From Oreocharis arfaki (taxonomy: Eukaryota; Chordata; Aves; Passeriformes; Paramythiidae), in contig VZRR01013406.1 of assembly GCA_013398015.1 (NCBI GenBank), forward strand, positions 1,222,595-1,286,594: a stretch of 64,000 nucleotides of DNA, written 5' to 3'. The notes under the pieces were generated by a model, which saw only the letters and a program-made list of their open reading frames with translations, ran no database searches and had not been told where the DNA came from. Shown one piece after another: positions 26,084-38,867 of the stretch (positions are counted from its first letter, which is position 1; every line of letters begins with the position of its first letter). Position numbers and translations under genes: made by a program.

Positions 26084-29000
26084 ACCTGTCTCTTTACAAC
26101 GCTCTGAGGAAATTGCCATCTCTGTTCACAGGTAACATTTCTAAGTTTCTGAGGAAGTACACTTAGGCATGAGTCCAAGTACATATTTGTTAGTAAACTT
26201 GCAGCTGTTGACTGACTATGGCTCTCTGTCTCTGCAAACACACTGCAAACTGAGCCAACCATTTCCAAATAAAAAAATATCTGACAAAGGTGGCCTAAGT
26301 TCTCAAGTTCTCAAGCAATCCATATGCACTACGAAATGGTGCAGATGAAGGGGTATTTTCTGTGTGCCCACTCCCAGCAAACACTTCAGACAAAATAAAA
26401 ATTATTTTGAAATACACAATGCCCTATTTTCTATCTTCAAGAAGCAAAAGGGAAACACCAATCTGTGAGAGTGATGACAGGAGTTTCAGAGCCCCACAGG
26501 ACACAAATTCTACGACAGGCCCAGATCCATTATAACATGAAGTCCACCACTGTTTCCTGAGAGAAAGGAAATTATCAACTATGGCCGGTAATTTTCTCAT
26601 ACCTGGAGATTTCAATTATATCCCTCAAAAAGAAACAAGGTAAAACCAGGGTATGTTATAAGGACTCCTTTGCTTAAAAGCTTTATTCTGTTTACTACTG
26701 GAAGATTTTAAAAGAAGTGGTGACTGTTACTTTCATCATTTCTACTCAGTCTGATCCTTAATTAATATTGTTTTTCCTTTAGTTATTTCTTCTACTCAAG
26801 TCAAGTTTTGCATCCACCCTCCTGCTCTGTTCCTGAACAGTCACTTTGCAGCTCAGACAACTTTACACCTTGACTGATTGTATAATCTTAGATAGGCTCT
26901 TAGTCCATACTTGCACTTCTAACCTCTTTGAGGTCATTAAAACTCATTTTCATTAATTCGTTTCAAAATAAAACTGAATCTGGACAGGTCCCTTAAAGCT
27001 AATTACCAGCACTCCATACTGCTTGCAGCCATGTAGTGAAAAGCACATTGCCTTTACATTTCCCTGTTCTGTCCAGAACAATGAGTGTCCCACACAGAGA
27101 GCTAGACTATGTCAAAGTGACTAGCAAGACATTTTGATCTTTTGGTACCATAAGTCACTGTGGGAAGAACTGAGACTCAAAGCAACAGGAAAGAAAGAGT
27201 CTGGACATGATGTCCTTATAAATAAAAAACAAGGAAAAGATAATCAGAGAAGTTCAATTCCCACTGAAGCCAGGAGCAAGATTCTGATCCTAGTGAGACA
27301 GTACTTCAACAAACTGGTTCAGAGCGTCATTGTTTGGGTTTTTTAATATACATACACTGCAAGAATTTTTATTGTTAATGTTTCCTTTCAGTTTATTCAA
27401 ATGTAAAATTACTTTTCCCATTTCTCTACATGATTGTCTGACTAAAAATGGAAGCAGATTTAATTTTAATTGTTTCTATGCTGGCACTTTCTGTTAGCAA
27501 AGGCATTAACCAAGAAACTTGGCTGTTTCTTGACTTGGGACTATCTTTACTGTGACCTGATTAACTGGAAGAGAAGTCTGTTTGGAAGGTTTGCAAACCA
27601 ATCAAGAAGTGAAGATAAAATTATGAAAGACCCATTCTTATAACATGAGAAATGAGTAATCGTTGTTTGAATCTTAGCCCTGTGTCTGGAATAATCCTTC
27701 AGAATCCTTCAAAAAACCATCCAATATTTTAAGCAAAGTTAGATACAGGATGGTGCAACAGAGGATGAACTTTCATCTTTGCAATATATTCACAGCATTG
27801 GATCTCTAAGTGAAAAGCTTTAGAAGAACTTTTGACATTTGAAAGTTCATAAAAATAGCCAAAATAGCATATCATGTCACATCAAAAATGGACACTTTGA
27901 CAGGTAACAATGACAAAGCCAGCTACAGGACACTTTTTTTTCAGGACTACAGCCAGACTAACTGGATTTCATCTGTGCTTTTGGTACATGTGACCCCAAG
28001 AGGTTTAACCCCTTGCAACAGACAACTATTTTTCAAAAGTTTTAAAACAACTAAAGCTCCTCTAAACCTCATGAGCATAGAAAAATTTAACAGGTAAATA
28101 CAAATTTACAATTAAAAAATTTATAGAATACATGATTGAAATAAGGACATTTTAATCACATGAAAACGTTTGCTGCAATACAAATACTAGCATGATAATA
28201 TACTTTATGTTTTTATATGGTATGTTATTCTATGTGCATTTTGCAGTTCAGAGTCTATTTTTCATTATCTAATGAGAACCATCAATAGTTTAATTAAAAC
28301 CAAGTCTCTCTTTCTCACAATACCAAATGTGTAGATTAACACGTTGGCAAACTGTAAGTCTGGAAGAGCAATATATGTCCAGACAAACAAAAACGGAGGA
28401 ACCTGAGATGAGTTTCAAAAACCCCTAAAACTTAAATTCAGCCTGCCTTCCTTTAGCAGGATACAAAAAAGACTCATTAACTTTGCTCATTTATACCTTA
28501 TCTCTTTACAAAAGACAAATTAATTTGAAAGTGTCAAATGTCCTCAAAAAGAATCTCAATCTGTGATGCACCTTCTTTTTCCTCACTCTTTTTTATGTAT
28601 CCTCAGGAATCGCTCACTTACTTATAGACAGGGAAAAAGCTTCACACGTGGAACAAAAACACACTTCAATGTTTAGTGCTGGGACTGGTAATATTGCCTG
28701 CATGGTAACTTATTTTGGTTGGATAGGAGCTTTTCTTCATTTGTTTGGGGAAAAGGAAGGGGTAGAAAACACTGTTTTTTTCTACATCCATTCATCTAAA
28801 ACTACATTTCTGACAGATTGCTATATTTTATTCAAAAAACATGCAGCCAGAGAAGTTAAAAAAGAAAATAAAATTTAGAAAAAAAATTTTTGAAAAATAA
28901 TTTGTGGATATTACAGATATTCGTGGATATAACAGAGACATTCCTATGAAGTGGGAGAGGCAAACTCCAATTCCTTCATTATTTTCCAGTAACCTAAAGA

Positions 29001-31878
29001 GCATTTAGAAAATGGAAGAGCTTGAGTAGTCGATCCTTATCCTAACCATTAGATATTGACATACATGCCCCATATCGGCTGGTCTCCCAGGGGTTCTGTG
29101 AAAGGAAGTCAGAAAAAGTCCCAAAACTGTTACAGTTCACAGTGGCCAATTACAATCATACCACATCTGAAGCAAGAAACCTCATTGATTAAGGTGCAAT
29201 TTATATGATTGCATAAAGTATTTCACTCTCCACAGGTCAATAGGAAACACTAGGTTCAGCAGGTTAAAACACTAAAAAAATATGCTGAATATATCCACAT
29301 ATTGTTTTGTTATAAAGAAAGTTTTACTTTGCCTCAAGTGAGGGCACCAGTCAGCCAGTCTTCAACCAGGGATTACAACAGATCTGTTAAAAGAGCATTG
29401 GTATCTCTAACAAGTAAGCGCAGTTTGAAAGATAAGGTCAGAATCAGCAAGATTACTTCCTGTGAAGTTCTAAAGAAGAAGAGCTTTACTGAAGACAAAA
29501 CAGATGTAAACAGAACTCCTGGAGATTCCAAGGAAGAGTAGAAACTACACTCTTCACCAGGCACTTGTTCTGCCTTACCAATATGATTTAAGTAAACAGT
29601 GCTGAAATGTCCTGATTACCTGATACCTGCAGCAACACAACCAAACACAGAGTGAAGAGAGGAACTCATTTAAGTTTGACCCTGATAAAACATATTGACA
29701 TTCTCTCCTTTCTTCTTTATATTCCATAGCAAACATGACATGGTGTATCAAGCGTAAACAACTATTTTAAATCAGTGTTTTATCTTACAACCTAACTTAC
29801 AAATAGCCTGCTCCTAACAGTTCAACATCATTTTATTTATGACCTTTATACATGGTGATTCCTAATATCTCCTACATGCTCCCCAGCTAATTGATGCAGA
29901 GAATCAGAAGGTGACAAAACAGGTCTTTGCTCAAATCTATGCCGGTCTGAGAGCTTCAGTAATAGGGGTCATAAGAAAATACACTGTTTCCAGAAATAAC
30001 TGCAGAAGTGCTTGTAACGTCTAAAATGTGGCAAACATAATAACAGGCATGGAACCATATCTTTCAGAAAACACAGAGTTATTTCTGTTGGAGAGATTCA
30101 GGGCCAGGGGTACATTATTCAATTAGAGTTTTGCATCAGACTGGGAAGAGCAGGAAAGAACAGGGAACGTCACCAATTTCCAGGGTATGTTTTTAATACA
30201 ATGCTAGCAGAGTTGGAACAGCATTGGAATAATATACTCCAATCTTCTCCAAATTCCTAGAATTCAGAGAATTCCCTTTCCTTGTTTTTAAGCTTCCTTA
30301 TTAATTCCTACCTTGCAATTTAAACTATGTTTTACAAACTTAATTTGAATGAAGCCAACAGAGCACTTGATTCACAGACTCAGAACTATAATATATCAGC
30401 ATCACAGTAGACCTCTTTCTGATTTTAGTTCAGACTGGTTCACCCAGCACGCATCTATATAATTTTAGATGATCAACCCATTAAAGCTGATTTTATTCTA
30501 TTACAAGTGTAGGATGAATTGAGAAAAAAATAATAAACTTTCACATTCAAAGTGCATGACAGACTAACTTGCCAAGTGTCATCAACACTGACTTTATTTC
30601 CCCTCAAGCCTCATTCATACTGACTTCTTGGATTTTATTCAGGTATAAAATTTGCATTTAGATTGCTCTCCTAGAGGTAAAAAAAAACCCCAAACAAACC
30701 CACTCTGAAATCCTGTGACTTCTTTTAACCTTATTGCAGCAACAATCACAATGATTGCATGTGGTTGCAAACATTTTAGCATATCAAGCTGCATATCAGC
30801 ACTCCCCCTTTAACCAATCCAGAGTTGTTACCATCAAGTATTATTTTATCCCTTCCTTATTAAAACTGCAAACAAGACAACAATGGTCAAGAACACACTT
30901 GGTGTTAGGAAAGGTTAGATAACATTTCCTTCTATACTAAACATGTAGTAAAGCCAAATAAACTTACAAAGATAATAAATGTGTGACACAAAACAAGGGA
31001 ACAATCTTAAAATTACTGATATTAATACAGTTTCCAGAAGAGGCAGACATAAATTTATATTGGAAATAAACAACAGATTTACCATGTTTTCTTTTAAATT
31101 TTCAAACGTAGACACTTTATAAAAATACCTATAAAATATAAAATAAAATTAAAAATGCAGTACACAATTTCTTGTACTCCCTGCAAATTCCATCCTACAA
31201 ACCTTTATCACACTTCTATCAGTGGAGGAAATCTGATGACTGAGCGGTTCTTGGGTCATTAACTCAACATGAAACTTCTATGAGTTAATTCTTTCCATTA
31301 CTTTTTAAAAACATAAATAAACCTCCTCTTAGAGTGTACTTCAGACATCATAAAAATAGGCAGCAGATCTCAATATCCTTTCCTACCAATTTTTAAAATT
31401 CAGAAGCTATGAGACAGCTATATATGAGAAAACACGAAACACTGAAAAAAAGCCCCCAGAACTTCAGCACTTAATTACTTTACAGATTGAATTTCTAGTA
31501 TTGCAAGCAATCTTTGGAGGAGACTGCCTCCTTTAAAAAGAGATAAGGAACTAATAATCTATTAGCAGCCTGATCTAGGACTTCATATAAATGTAAATAA
31601 ATGCAAATAAAATTCTATGAAGCAATGAAATGAACTAAAATTACAAGCTAAAAGTAAACATTGGCGACACACACATCTGTTTGCAGAAAGGGAAAAATGA
31701 GACCTCCCTCTCCTACAGAAATGCTGGGCATTGAAACTAACAAAGGGTAGAGAGAGGGATCATGTATTCTTTTAAAGGAGGGCTAAGTGAGCAAGCACAG
31801 TCACCTGTAACTGCCTTAAAGCCTGCCTCAAAATCTGCTAAAGCCCACAGGAAACCTTAGCCCTGAATTCTGTCTTAC
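26084..31878. other. AT-rich non-coding stretch
   Basis: No supported gene or recognised transposon. A small direct repeat of TTCTCAAG lies near 26297-26314. The only frame with a non-random feel is 29302-29541, listed separately at low confidence. Confidence 0.45.
29302..29541 (+). other. Charged 79-codon frame, possible exon relic
   Basis: From about residue 13 the translation is rich in Lys, Arg, Ser, Asp and Glu with no hydrophobic stretch, and it ends at a TAG stop. An acceptor-like 'TTTACTTTGCCTCAAG' precedes the charged part. No domain is recognised, no poly(A) signal follows closely and no partner exon is visible, so a chance frame in AT-rich DNA is at least as likely. Confidence 0.12.
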
Positions 31879-32184
31879 CTAGACTAACTCCAAAGGCTCC
31901 ACCTCATTGCTTGGACCCACACATGCCAGCAGCCTCCAGTTGCCCTGGCCAAGATGTATCCCTCCTCCTCTGCAACCACATCCTCCTGAACCATCCCCAA
32001 GAGCCAGAGGATCGCTGTTGAACAACTGTAGTGCCTTGGGTAGACTCTGGATGGTTACAGGCTGGCTGGGACGGATGGGCCTGCTGCTGAGCCCCGGGCT
32101 TGATGGCTGGAACCCATCAACAGTGAGAACAACACGACTTTGAATTATTTCTTTGGTGTATGCCCCATGATTTAAAACAATACC
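31879..32184 (-). other. Exon-like GC-rich island with splice-like ends
   Basis: On the minus strand, 'ACACATTGTTTCAG' (acceptor-like) precedes a 306-base segment that remains open in one frame. It ends with a TAG stop immediately followed by GTAAGACAG, a strong donor-like sequence. Length is a multiple of three and the open frame is in phase zero with the acceptor. The conceptual peptide (about 101 residues) has no membrane segment; it contains a Pro/Ser-rich stretch around its residues 25-45 and a Gly-rich stretch around 65-75. The GC content is well above the flanks. I do not recognise the protein. It could be an exon of a minus-strand gene or lncRNA, a cassette with a premature stop, or a fragment of an unrecognised repeat. 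A stop flush with the donor is odd for a normal coding exon. Confidence 0.27.
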
Positions 32185-32433
32185 CTGAAACAATGTGTAA
32201 TAGTAATTAACCATTTTTAAATCTTCTCTAGGGTGACCTTTGTTTATCAAAATCATATCCTAGATACATAAACAGAAAATGTTTTTCTAATATTGTTCGT
32301 TGTAGAACAAAAGGCCGACGAAAAGCTAGAAGCTACCAGTTAATCCTTGACTTCCACTTAATACCATAACATTTGTTTAGGGCTGTTCACTGCTCATTAC
32401 TGACTTTGTTCACTGTCATCAGCACATGACTGT
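32185..32433. other. Short non-coding gap
   Basis: AT-rich sequence between the exon-like island and the LTR. Nothing identifiable. Confidence 0.5.
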
Positions 32434-32708
32434 TGTGCTGGTTTTGGCTGGGGTAGAGTCAATCTTCTTCACAGCAGCAAGTAGGGGTCATGGTTTGGAC
32501 TTGTGCTGGAAGCAGTGTTAATAACGCAGGGATGTGTTTGTCACTGTTGAGCAGCGCTTATACAGAGCCAAGGCCTCTTGTGCTTCTCACCCCACCCCAT
32601 CAGTGAGAAACCTGGGGGTGCACAGGGAGTCAGGAGGGGAAACAGCTGGGACAGCTGACCCCAACTGATTCAAGGGACATTCCACAGCATACAGCATCAC
32701 GCTCGGCA

Positions 32709-32714
32709 TATAAA
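32709..32714 (+). promoter_or_regulatory. LTR TATA box
   Basis: TATAAA in the context GGCATATAAAGCTGGGG, at the expected place in the LTR about 185 bases before its poly(A) signal. It is the retroviral core promoter; present activity is unknown. Confidence 0.75.
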
Positions 32715-32894
32715 GCTGGGGAAAGAGGGAGGAAGGGAGGGATACTTGGAGTGATAGTGGTGTCTTCCCAAGTCGCTGTTACATGTGAGGGAGCCTTGCT
32801 TTCCAGGAGATGGCTGAACACCTGCCTGCCCTTGGGAATCAATTAATTAATTCCTTGTTTTGTTTTGCTTGCATGCACGGCTTTTCCTCCCCTC

Positions 32895-32900
32895 ATTAAA
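32895..32900 (+). terminator. LTR poly(A) signal (ATTAAA variant)
   Basis: ATTAAA in the R region, followed by the T-rich CTGTCTTTATC block, as is usual for this LTR family. It fixes the element's orientation as plus. Confidence 0.7.
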
Positions 32901-33036
32901 CTGTCTTTATCCCAGCTCATCTGTTTTCTCTCTCTTACTCTTCCAATTCTCTCACCTTCCCCCATTCTCTCCTCATAGGGATGCAGAGTGAGCGGTGTCC
33001 AAGTCAGGCTTTGTTGCTGTCTGGGGTTAAAGCACA

Positions 33037-33660
33037 TCGCTTGGACAAGCCATTATTGCATGCTGGACACCAAAACCAATAGGATAGTTCTGTTGAACCT
33101 AATCAGCCCATTCTCTATGTCTATAACTATCAAAAGTATGTAACAACAGTTATATTTAACCCAGGCTAAATCTGATGGTAAATAAAACAGATCTATTCAG
33201 AGTGGGATAGAACTGCTCTGAATATGTGCCACATGTTGCTTTTGGCACAGAAGCATCCACAATGCAGCATTCTAAAAGTATTTCTCACTCTCTCAAGAGG
33301 AAAGCATTTATCAGAAGTAGCAGTCACAAAATCTGAAAGTTGTAGAGTTGTTAAAAAAATGCTAATTTAATCAAGTGCAGATTTCCGTGCAGAAAAAATT
33401 CACCATGATCTCAATGTGAGTGCTTCAACGGTATTCAGAACTAGATGTAGACTTATGCTGCACGTGAGGTGATGCTTTACCACAGGTTCATCTTTCAAAT
33501 AACGCAACACATTTTTTGCACAATACTTAAAAAAAACCCCAAAAAAACAACAAAACAGAGAACAAACGGAGCCACGGATATCAATATAGTGCATATGACA
33601 GCTCATGGGTGACAACGACAAGGCTGCCCAGTATTCTGAAATCTGATCTGGGCAACAAAT
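33037..33660. other. Non-coding gap between LTR and CR1
   Basis: No gene. The 93-codon minus-strand frame at 33400-33681 runs across an A-rich tract (33530-33555) and into the CR1 fragment, and is not credible. Confidence 0.5.
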
Positions 33661-33877
33661 CTGGTGAAGGGTCTGCAGCACAAGTCCTCTGAAGAGCAGT
33701 TGAGGGATCTGGGGTTGTTTAGCGGGAGAAAAGAAGACTCGGGGGGAACCTTTGCTCCCTGAAACTGTCTGAAAGAAGGTTGTAGCTAGGTGGGGTCAGC
33801 CTCTTCTCCCAGGCAACAAGTGACAGGAGGAGAGGAAAAGGCCTCAAACTGCACCAGAGGAGGTTTAGAACAGATAT
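33661..33877 (+). mobile_element. CR1 LINE internal fragment, lacking its 3' end
   Basis: Begins 'CTGGTGAAGGGTCTGCAGCA', followed by 'GGGATCTGGGGTTGTTTAGC', 'GTAGCTAGGTGGGGTCAGCC' and 'GAAAAGGCCTCAAACTGCAC', and breaks off after 'GAGGTTTAGAACAGATAT'. These blocks are collinear with 11640-11860 of the longer copy at 11195-12070, so it is the same or a close subfamily. The last ~200 bases, including the terminal repeat, are missing. Since CR1 insertions are normally truncated at the 5' end only, a later deletion or replacement at the 3' side is inferred. Confidence 0.9.
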
Positions 33878-36800
33878 GCATGCATACACACCATATGATA
33901 AAATTAATTTCCTTGCTGCAAACTGTAACTAAAAGTATTAGAATACTTTAGATGTTTGAAATAATATGTCAGTGAGATACACTAACATTCTCCAGACTGT
34001 GGCTATGAATGTAGAATCTGCTTTTGCACCATTTTATTGTGTGCATGTGTAGTGTAGAAATGAGGTATGAAATTACAAAACTCTTACTGAAGGATTGAAA
34101 GTTTCCTGGGACATACCTTGAGCAAGACTCTATTTGTCAATAAACCAGTAGCAGCATTGGGAATTAGTTCAAAAAATAGGAGCTGATTTAGACTCCATTT
34201 TTAGTGTTTCTTAATGCAAAGCATGACCTAAGTGTTAACTGAAGTTAATAGCATTGTTTTCATTGTCCTCAGCATATTTCCAATGATATTCAAGGCACAT
34301 TCATTTTCATTATTTAACAACATAAACGTATTTACATATAACTCCAACCTAATACTAAAAAGGAATAGATGCTGAGAACACTGAAATAACAGGGGTGGGG
34401 GAAGGTGGGTTTGCCACATCTGATGTGCTATTTGTAATCTGCAATTGTTTCACCAGCTGGTGGCAGCTTCTGTAGCACCTCAACTAGCAAATATTTAATT
34501 TTTCTCAGCATTTCACTGATCATACAACCAAACACTTTATGTGACTTCAGACACAAACAAAGCTCTTAGAGCAGGAGTCAATAGTTTTATGAAACAGCCA
34601 GTGACAGCTATTTACGCTTCTATGGGTCTTAAATTATTTTATACATATGTAACACAAATATGTGTGTCTGCATACACAAATGCATATACTCATGCAATAT
34701 TCATATCTAGTAAACACTGGTATTCATAATTCTTACATTGATCTATTTCATTCTGCATTACTCGCTCCCTAATTTTCTACTACTGCTTCATTTCAGATCA
34801 CTAAATATGCAGAAGGTGCTCATGCACTGCAGCAAAAACCTGCAATTCATCACCTGAAGTTTCTTTTTATGAATTTCTATCTCCTATTCATTCTATCCCT
34901 TAATCAAATTGGCAACTGCCACCTCCAATTTCTGGTTAAGTATTCCAATTACACAAACTTTTAAAAGTGCCCCAAAGAGCAAGCAATTCCTCCAGCTGCT
35001 GTTTTATTACTTTTTCTCACTTGAGTCTCACTCTGAGCTATTAATAAAATAGTTCACCATTTAATTAACTGGACTGATTGGCTGGAAATTTTCTTGCTTA
35101 ATAAGCACAGTGTTCTAGGTGAGCTGACACGAGATTTCTTTCAAGTACTTCAGCCAGCTCCTATGGCCACATACACTAACACATTCTGTCTCAGTACCGA
35201 ATCTAAACATGCCAACCTAAGTACCACAGAGGGTGAGCTATTCCTACCTGCAAAACAGAGGCAGCTCTAAACAATTTGCACTCCAGAATTCTGTGCAGGA
35301 AACTTTCATTTAACACAGCTCTCCCGATTAGCCTGGCTGAACAAGAGGAATGAGATACTGTTTCTACAATATTTTTTTAAATGACATTTTAAAAATACAT
35401 AATGCTATTGGCATTGGTTTTGCTTTTTTTTTTTTTTAATTTAATCTGGGTATCCAAATACATTTCAAATGAGGCTAAAAGCTGTGCTTAAAGACTTAAG
35501 TTTAAATACAAGGTCGGAAAAGCACACAAGTCTTAAGACCTAAGAGGAAACCTCCAAACTAAATTTGGGAAGTTAGCATTTTCTTAACACAACAACAAAA
35601 ATCAAGATCTACTTTACCAGATAATATAAAAAATTAGAAACAAAATTACAGTAATAAAGAAAGTCTCAGCCCACATACTCAGCTGGATAAATGAAAAAAG
35701 CAAAGATCTATGGAGCCTCAGGGCTTTACGCAAAAAGAAAAAAAGAATTCTAATTCTTCTGATGTGAAATATACCCAAATCTGCCCAGAGCAAAACCTTT
35801 TTTACCTATTGTTTAATGAAGTCATGCTCTGGACAATTATTTCCTTTAGAGTCTGTGAGTCTGGTTTTCTTCTTCCTCATATTGTGACGAAAATATTTTT
35901 CTTTCAACAGGCCTTTGAATCAAGAATACAGAAGGGTTGATTTGCATCTCTTTTTTTTTTCTAATGTCTATAAATCAACGGTCTTGGAATGTTTTAAAAT
36001 TCAGTGTCTTTCAGAGATTAACTTCCTAACATAATAAGCAGGTTAATACTAAAAGAACAGACATAATATAAACAAGAAATAATATTTATCTAGAAAAATA
36101 CAAGGATGAATATATGCATAATACTTTGCTGCAAAAATTTTATAAAAAGTGGAACAAAGAACATCAAATCACATTTGAGTTGGAAACAGCTTTAAACCAA
36201 TCTTTTAGAAGAACTTTTTAAGACCCACCATGTCTCAGCATGGAATTTTCTAAATCTTGTAAATGAATGTGTCTCTTTAAAATTATATTTTTTATATTTA
36301 TTAGCTTGTGCAATCCTGAATGTTCAGAACACATTTATTAAAATTCTAATATTTCTTGTTTTATGTTAGAGGACAAATATTTTGACTGGCTGTGAATTAC
36401 CAATTTGTATGAAATACTGTTATTCTGACAGAGTATAGCATGTGAAATGACAAGCATTTAATACAAACCCAGAACAAACACCCAAGTATGTCTTATAAAT
36501 GTTTTCTTTTGGTTTCTAGTCCTTGTTCCCAAACACAAAATGACCTACCCTTTAGCATCTGCAAAGACATGTGGAGGAGAATTCCTATTGACTTCAATGA
36601 GGCTTAATCAAATTCTCATTTACTTACAAACGTTATAACATATTTGTGTGTAGAAATTGCTCATGGGATAAAACTTTCCAATGATACAGAAGGTAATGCA
36701 TATAGAGGGAAATTCCTAGAGGATCTGAAACCTGGAGGTCAGAACTCCTCATATCAAGAAGAGATGAAAATTTCTGAAATTTCATGTTTATGTAGGCAAG

Positions 36801-37308
36801 TATAGTATCATCGATGGAAAACAGCAGTAGTCCTGTGATGGGATGGGAACCGACTGAAAGGGAAAGCACTGGGACAGCCCCTTCCAAAAAATGAAAAGCT
36901 CAAGCAAAGAGTAAGAACATCGTTCTGTTATGCAATATCATCCAGCTATCCCAGACAGAAGGATGGAAAATGGAGGTTTAATCAAGCCATGTTCCTTATC
37001 CCGTGTCTTTTTGAATGTCCAAGAGAAAATGCTCAGAAAAAATATATCAATTCTTATCTCTGCACACAAAGCCAGTTGGATTTTAAAGAAGGTCTACAGA
37101 GGAATTTTTTTCCCAGAACATAAGAAAAAACTTATCTCCTTCCAACTCTCAGATTTTTTAAGATGTTTCTCAGTGTATTTTCTCATTAATTCAACTATGC
37201 ACATTGAATACAAATTTGCTGCAGAGTAGTCTAATCCTTTTTTACTCACTGTGATAGTGACATTTAAAAATCCCTAAAATTATGAAAGAACAAATGCCAT
37301 TTGAAGGT

Positions 37309-37326
37309 GGGGGGGGGGAGGGGGGC
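37309..37326 (+). repeat. Homopurine G-run
   Basis: A nearly pure G tract (ten Gs, one A, six Gs) in AT-rich surroundings. Enough consecutive Gs are present to form a G-quadruplex in principle. It is also a typical site of sequencing-length error. Confidence 0.85.
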
Positions 37327-38862
37327 AGATATTATAAATGCAATGTTTTATACTCCAGAACAAAAACCCTAGAGACTTAAAACAATCCAGAGAATATAAT
37401 CCTCCCAAAAAGACAGTTTAAATAGAAGCAGAGAAAAGGCAGTATGTAGAAAAAATAATTAAATATATAACATATTTCTCTAAGTTTTAGATAAAGTTCC
37501 ATTTTCATTTTTCATAGAGATTAGCCCACTGAATTGCATGAAATCTCTGTGGATTACTTACAACTTCTATGGCTTCTAGTTATTTGCTTTGAAGAGAACC
37601 TTAGAGTCTGGTGATATGCAACTAACCAATAAATAGTAGGGTTTTTTCCATTGGAAAATCTGTCATGAACAGCAGTCAGATCTTAGCTACTCAAAAATGC
37701 ACAAAGACCAGTTCTTGAATGTAGAGACAGACTCTTCAGACGAACTAAGGCAAGGATGCCTAATCCTGTCAAAAGCCATGGATGCCCCCTGAGAAAGGAG
37801 CATGCTCCAAGTTATATCATAACTAGCTCTGCCTTTGGAGTTACAGTTTAACTTGATCTTCCTGTGGCCAGAAACATAGATACTTTTGTGTCCAGCCAAT
37901 CATAAGCTGGGACCTTGGGGAACTAAACTTGAGTTTCTGGCAATTAGGAAGCTCATCAACACTTCCTTGTCCCTGTAACTTTTTGGCACTCTTCTACTTC
38001 TTAATCCCTCTTTATGATGAGAAGCTCTTAGCTACAGTTACCTACAGGCTAAGAAGTTCATGTGAGGCCACCACTTAAGACATCCTTCTTCTTGAAAAAG
38101 AGAAAACAGTCACCCCCAAAAGACAAGCAGCTCAGTTTTAAGAAAGGTGTTTAAAAAACATAGGATTAATTGCTCCTTAGAGTTGCGTGGCACACTGAGG
38201 GAGTCCAGGCAAATTAGACTAAGCTACATGTGCAATTTCCTGACAGAAAAGACCTCAAGACTAATCCCGTCCTTATTAAATTACTCCTTTCTTGCATACT
38301 GCCCATCTGCTTAAATCTTTTTTTCTCACAGCTCATTCAAAACATTGGTGCTAAAGGCCATCCTCCAGTTGCATTCCTCCTGGCTTACTCATGAGCTCTT
38401 ACAAAAGCTGTAAATGCTCTTTTGAACTGTACACTCCAAAATACCTTTTCACTCTCATTTTCCATACATACACTATTTAATATTAAGTTATCTCCTCTGC
38501 AAACTCACTCCACCCTTATGCATCCTCCAACTATTCCCCTTCTCTGTTCTTGGTCTTGTGCCTTTCTGTGACAGTTGCTACAGTGTTCCACTTGCCACGC
38601 ATGAGTGACTGTCCTAAATACACTTACTCAGTAGAATTGTTTAGGCTGGATCCAAGGTTTAGGTTTAGTCCAAGATCCTTGACTCCACCTGTTAACCTAC
38701 CACTGCCAGGTTCACCACTAAACAGTGTCCTGCAGTGCCACGTCTACATGTATGATCACAAATACTCAGTTATTCATTTGTGTGACCATGGGGGCTGGCT
38801 GGGCCTCAATCTAAGATCAAATCTTTAAATACAAAACTGATGGGGTGGATGACAAGCTGTTA

Positions 38863-38867
38863 CTTAT
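38863..38867. repeat. Target-site duplication, left copy (CTTAT)
   Basis: Exact pentamer matching 39515-39519 across the LTR. Confidence 0.88.

Larger units (their letters stand above)
32434..33036 (+). mobile_element. Solo LTR of an avian ERVL-type endogenous retrovirus
   Basis: About 603 bases, starting TGTGCTGGTTTTGGCTGGGG and ending GGGGTTAAAGCACA. This matches the layout of a widespread bird LTR family: 'GAGCAGCGCTTATACAGAGC', 'GGGACAGCTGACCCCAACTG', a TATA box, 'GGAGATGGCTGAACACCTGC', an ATTAAA poly(A) signal and the 'CTCTTCCAATTCTCTCACC' U5 block. U3, R and U5 are all present in order, so the LTR is nearly full length. No gag/pol frame, primer-binding site or second LTR follows. It is therefore a solo LTR left by recombination between two LTRs. 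No matching target-site flanks are visible (ACTGT before, TCGCT after), so the 3' end is damaged or old. Confidence 0.92.
33878..38867. other. AT-rich non-coding stretch
   Basis: No supported gene. It holds T14 at 35424-35437 and the G-run at 37309-37326. The pyrimidine-rich segment 38270-38560 carries only random frames. The 99-codon frame at 36930-37229 lacks any recognisable domain. Confidence 0.45.
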
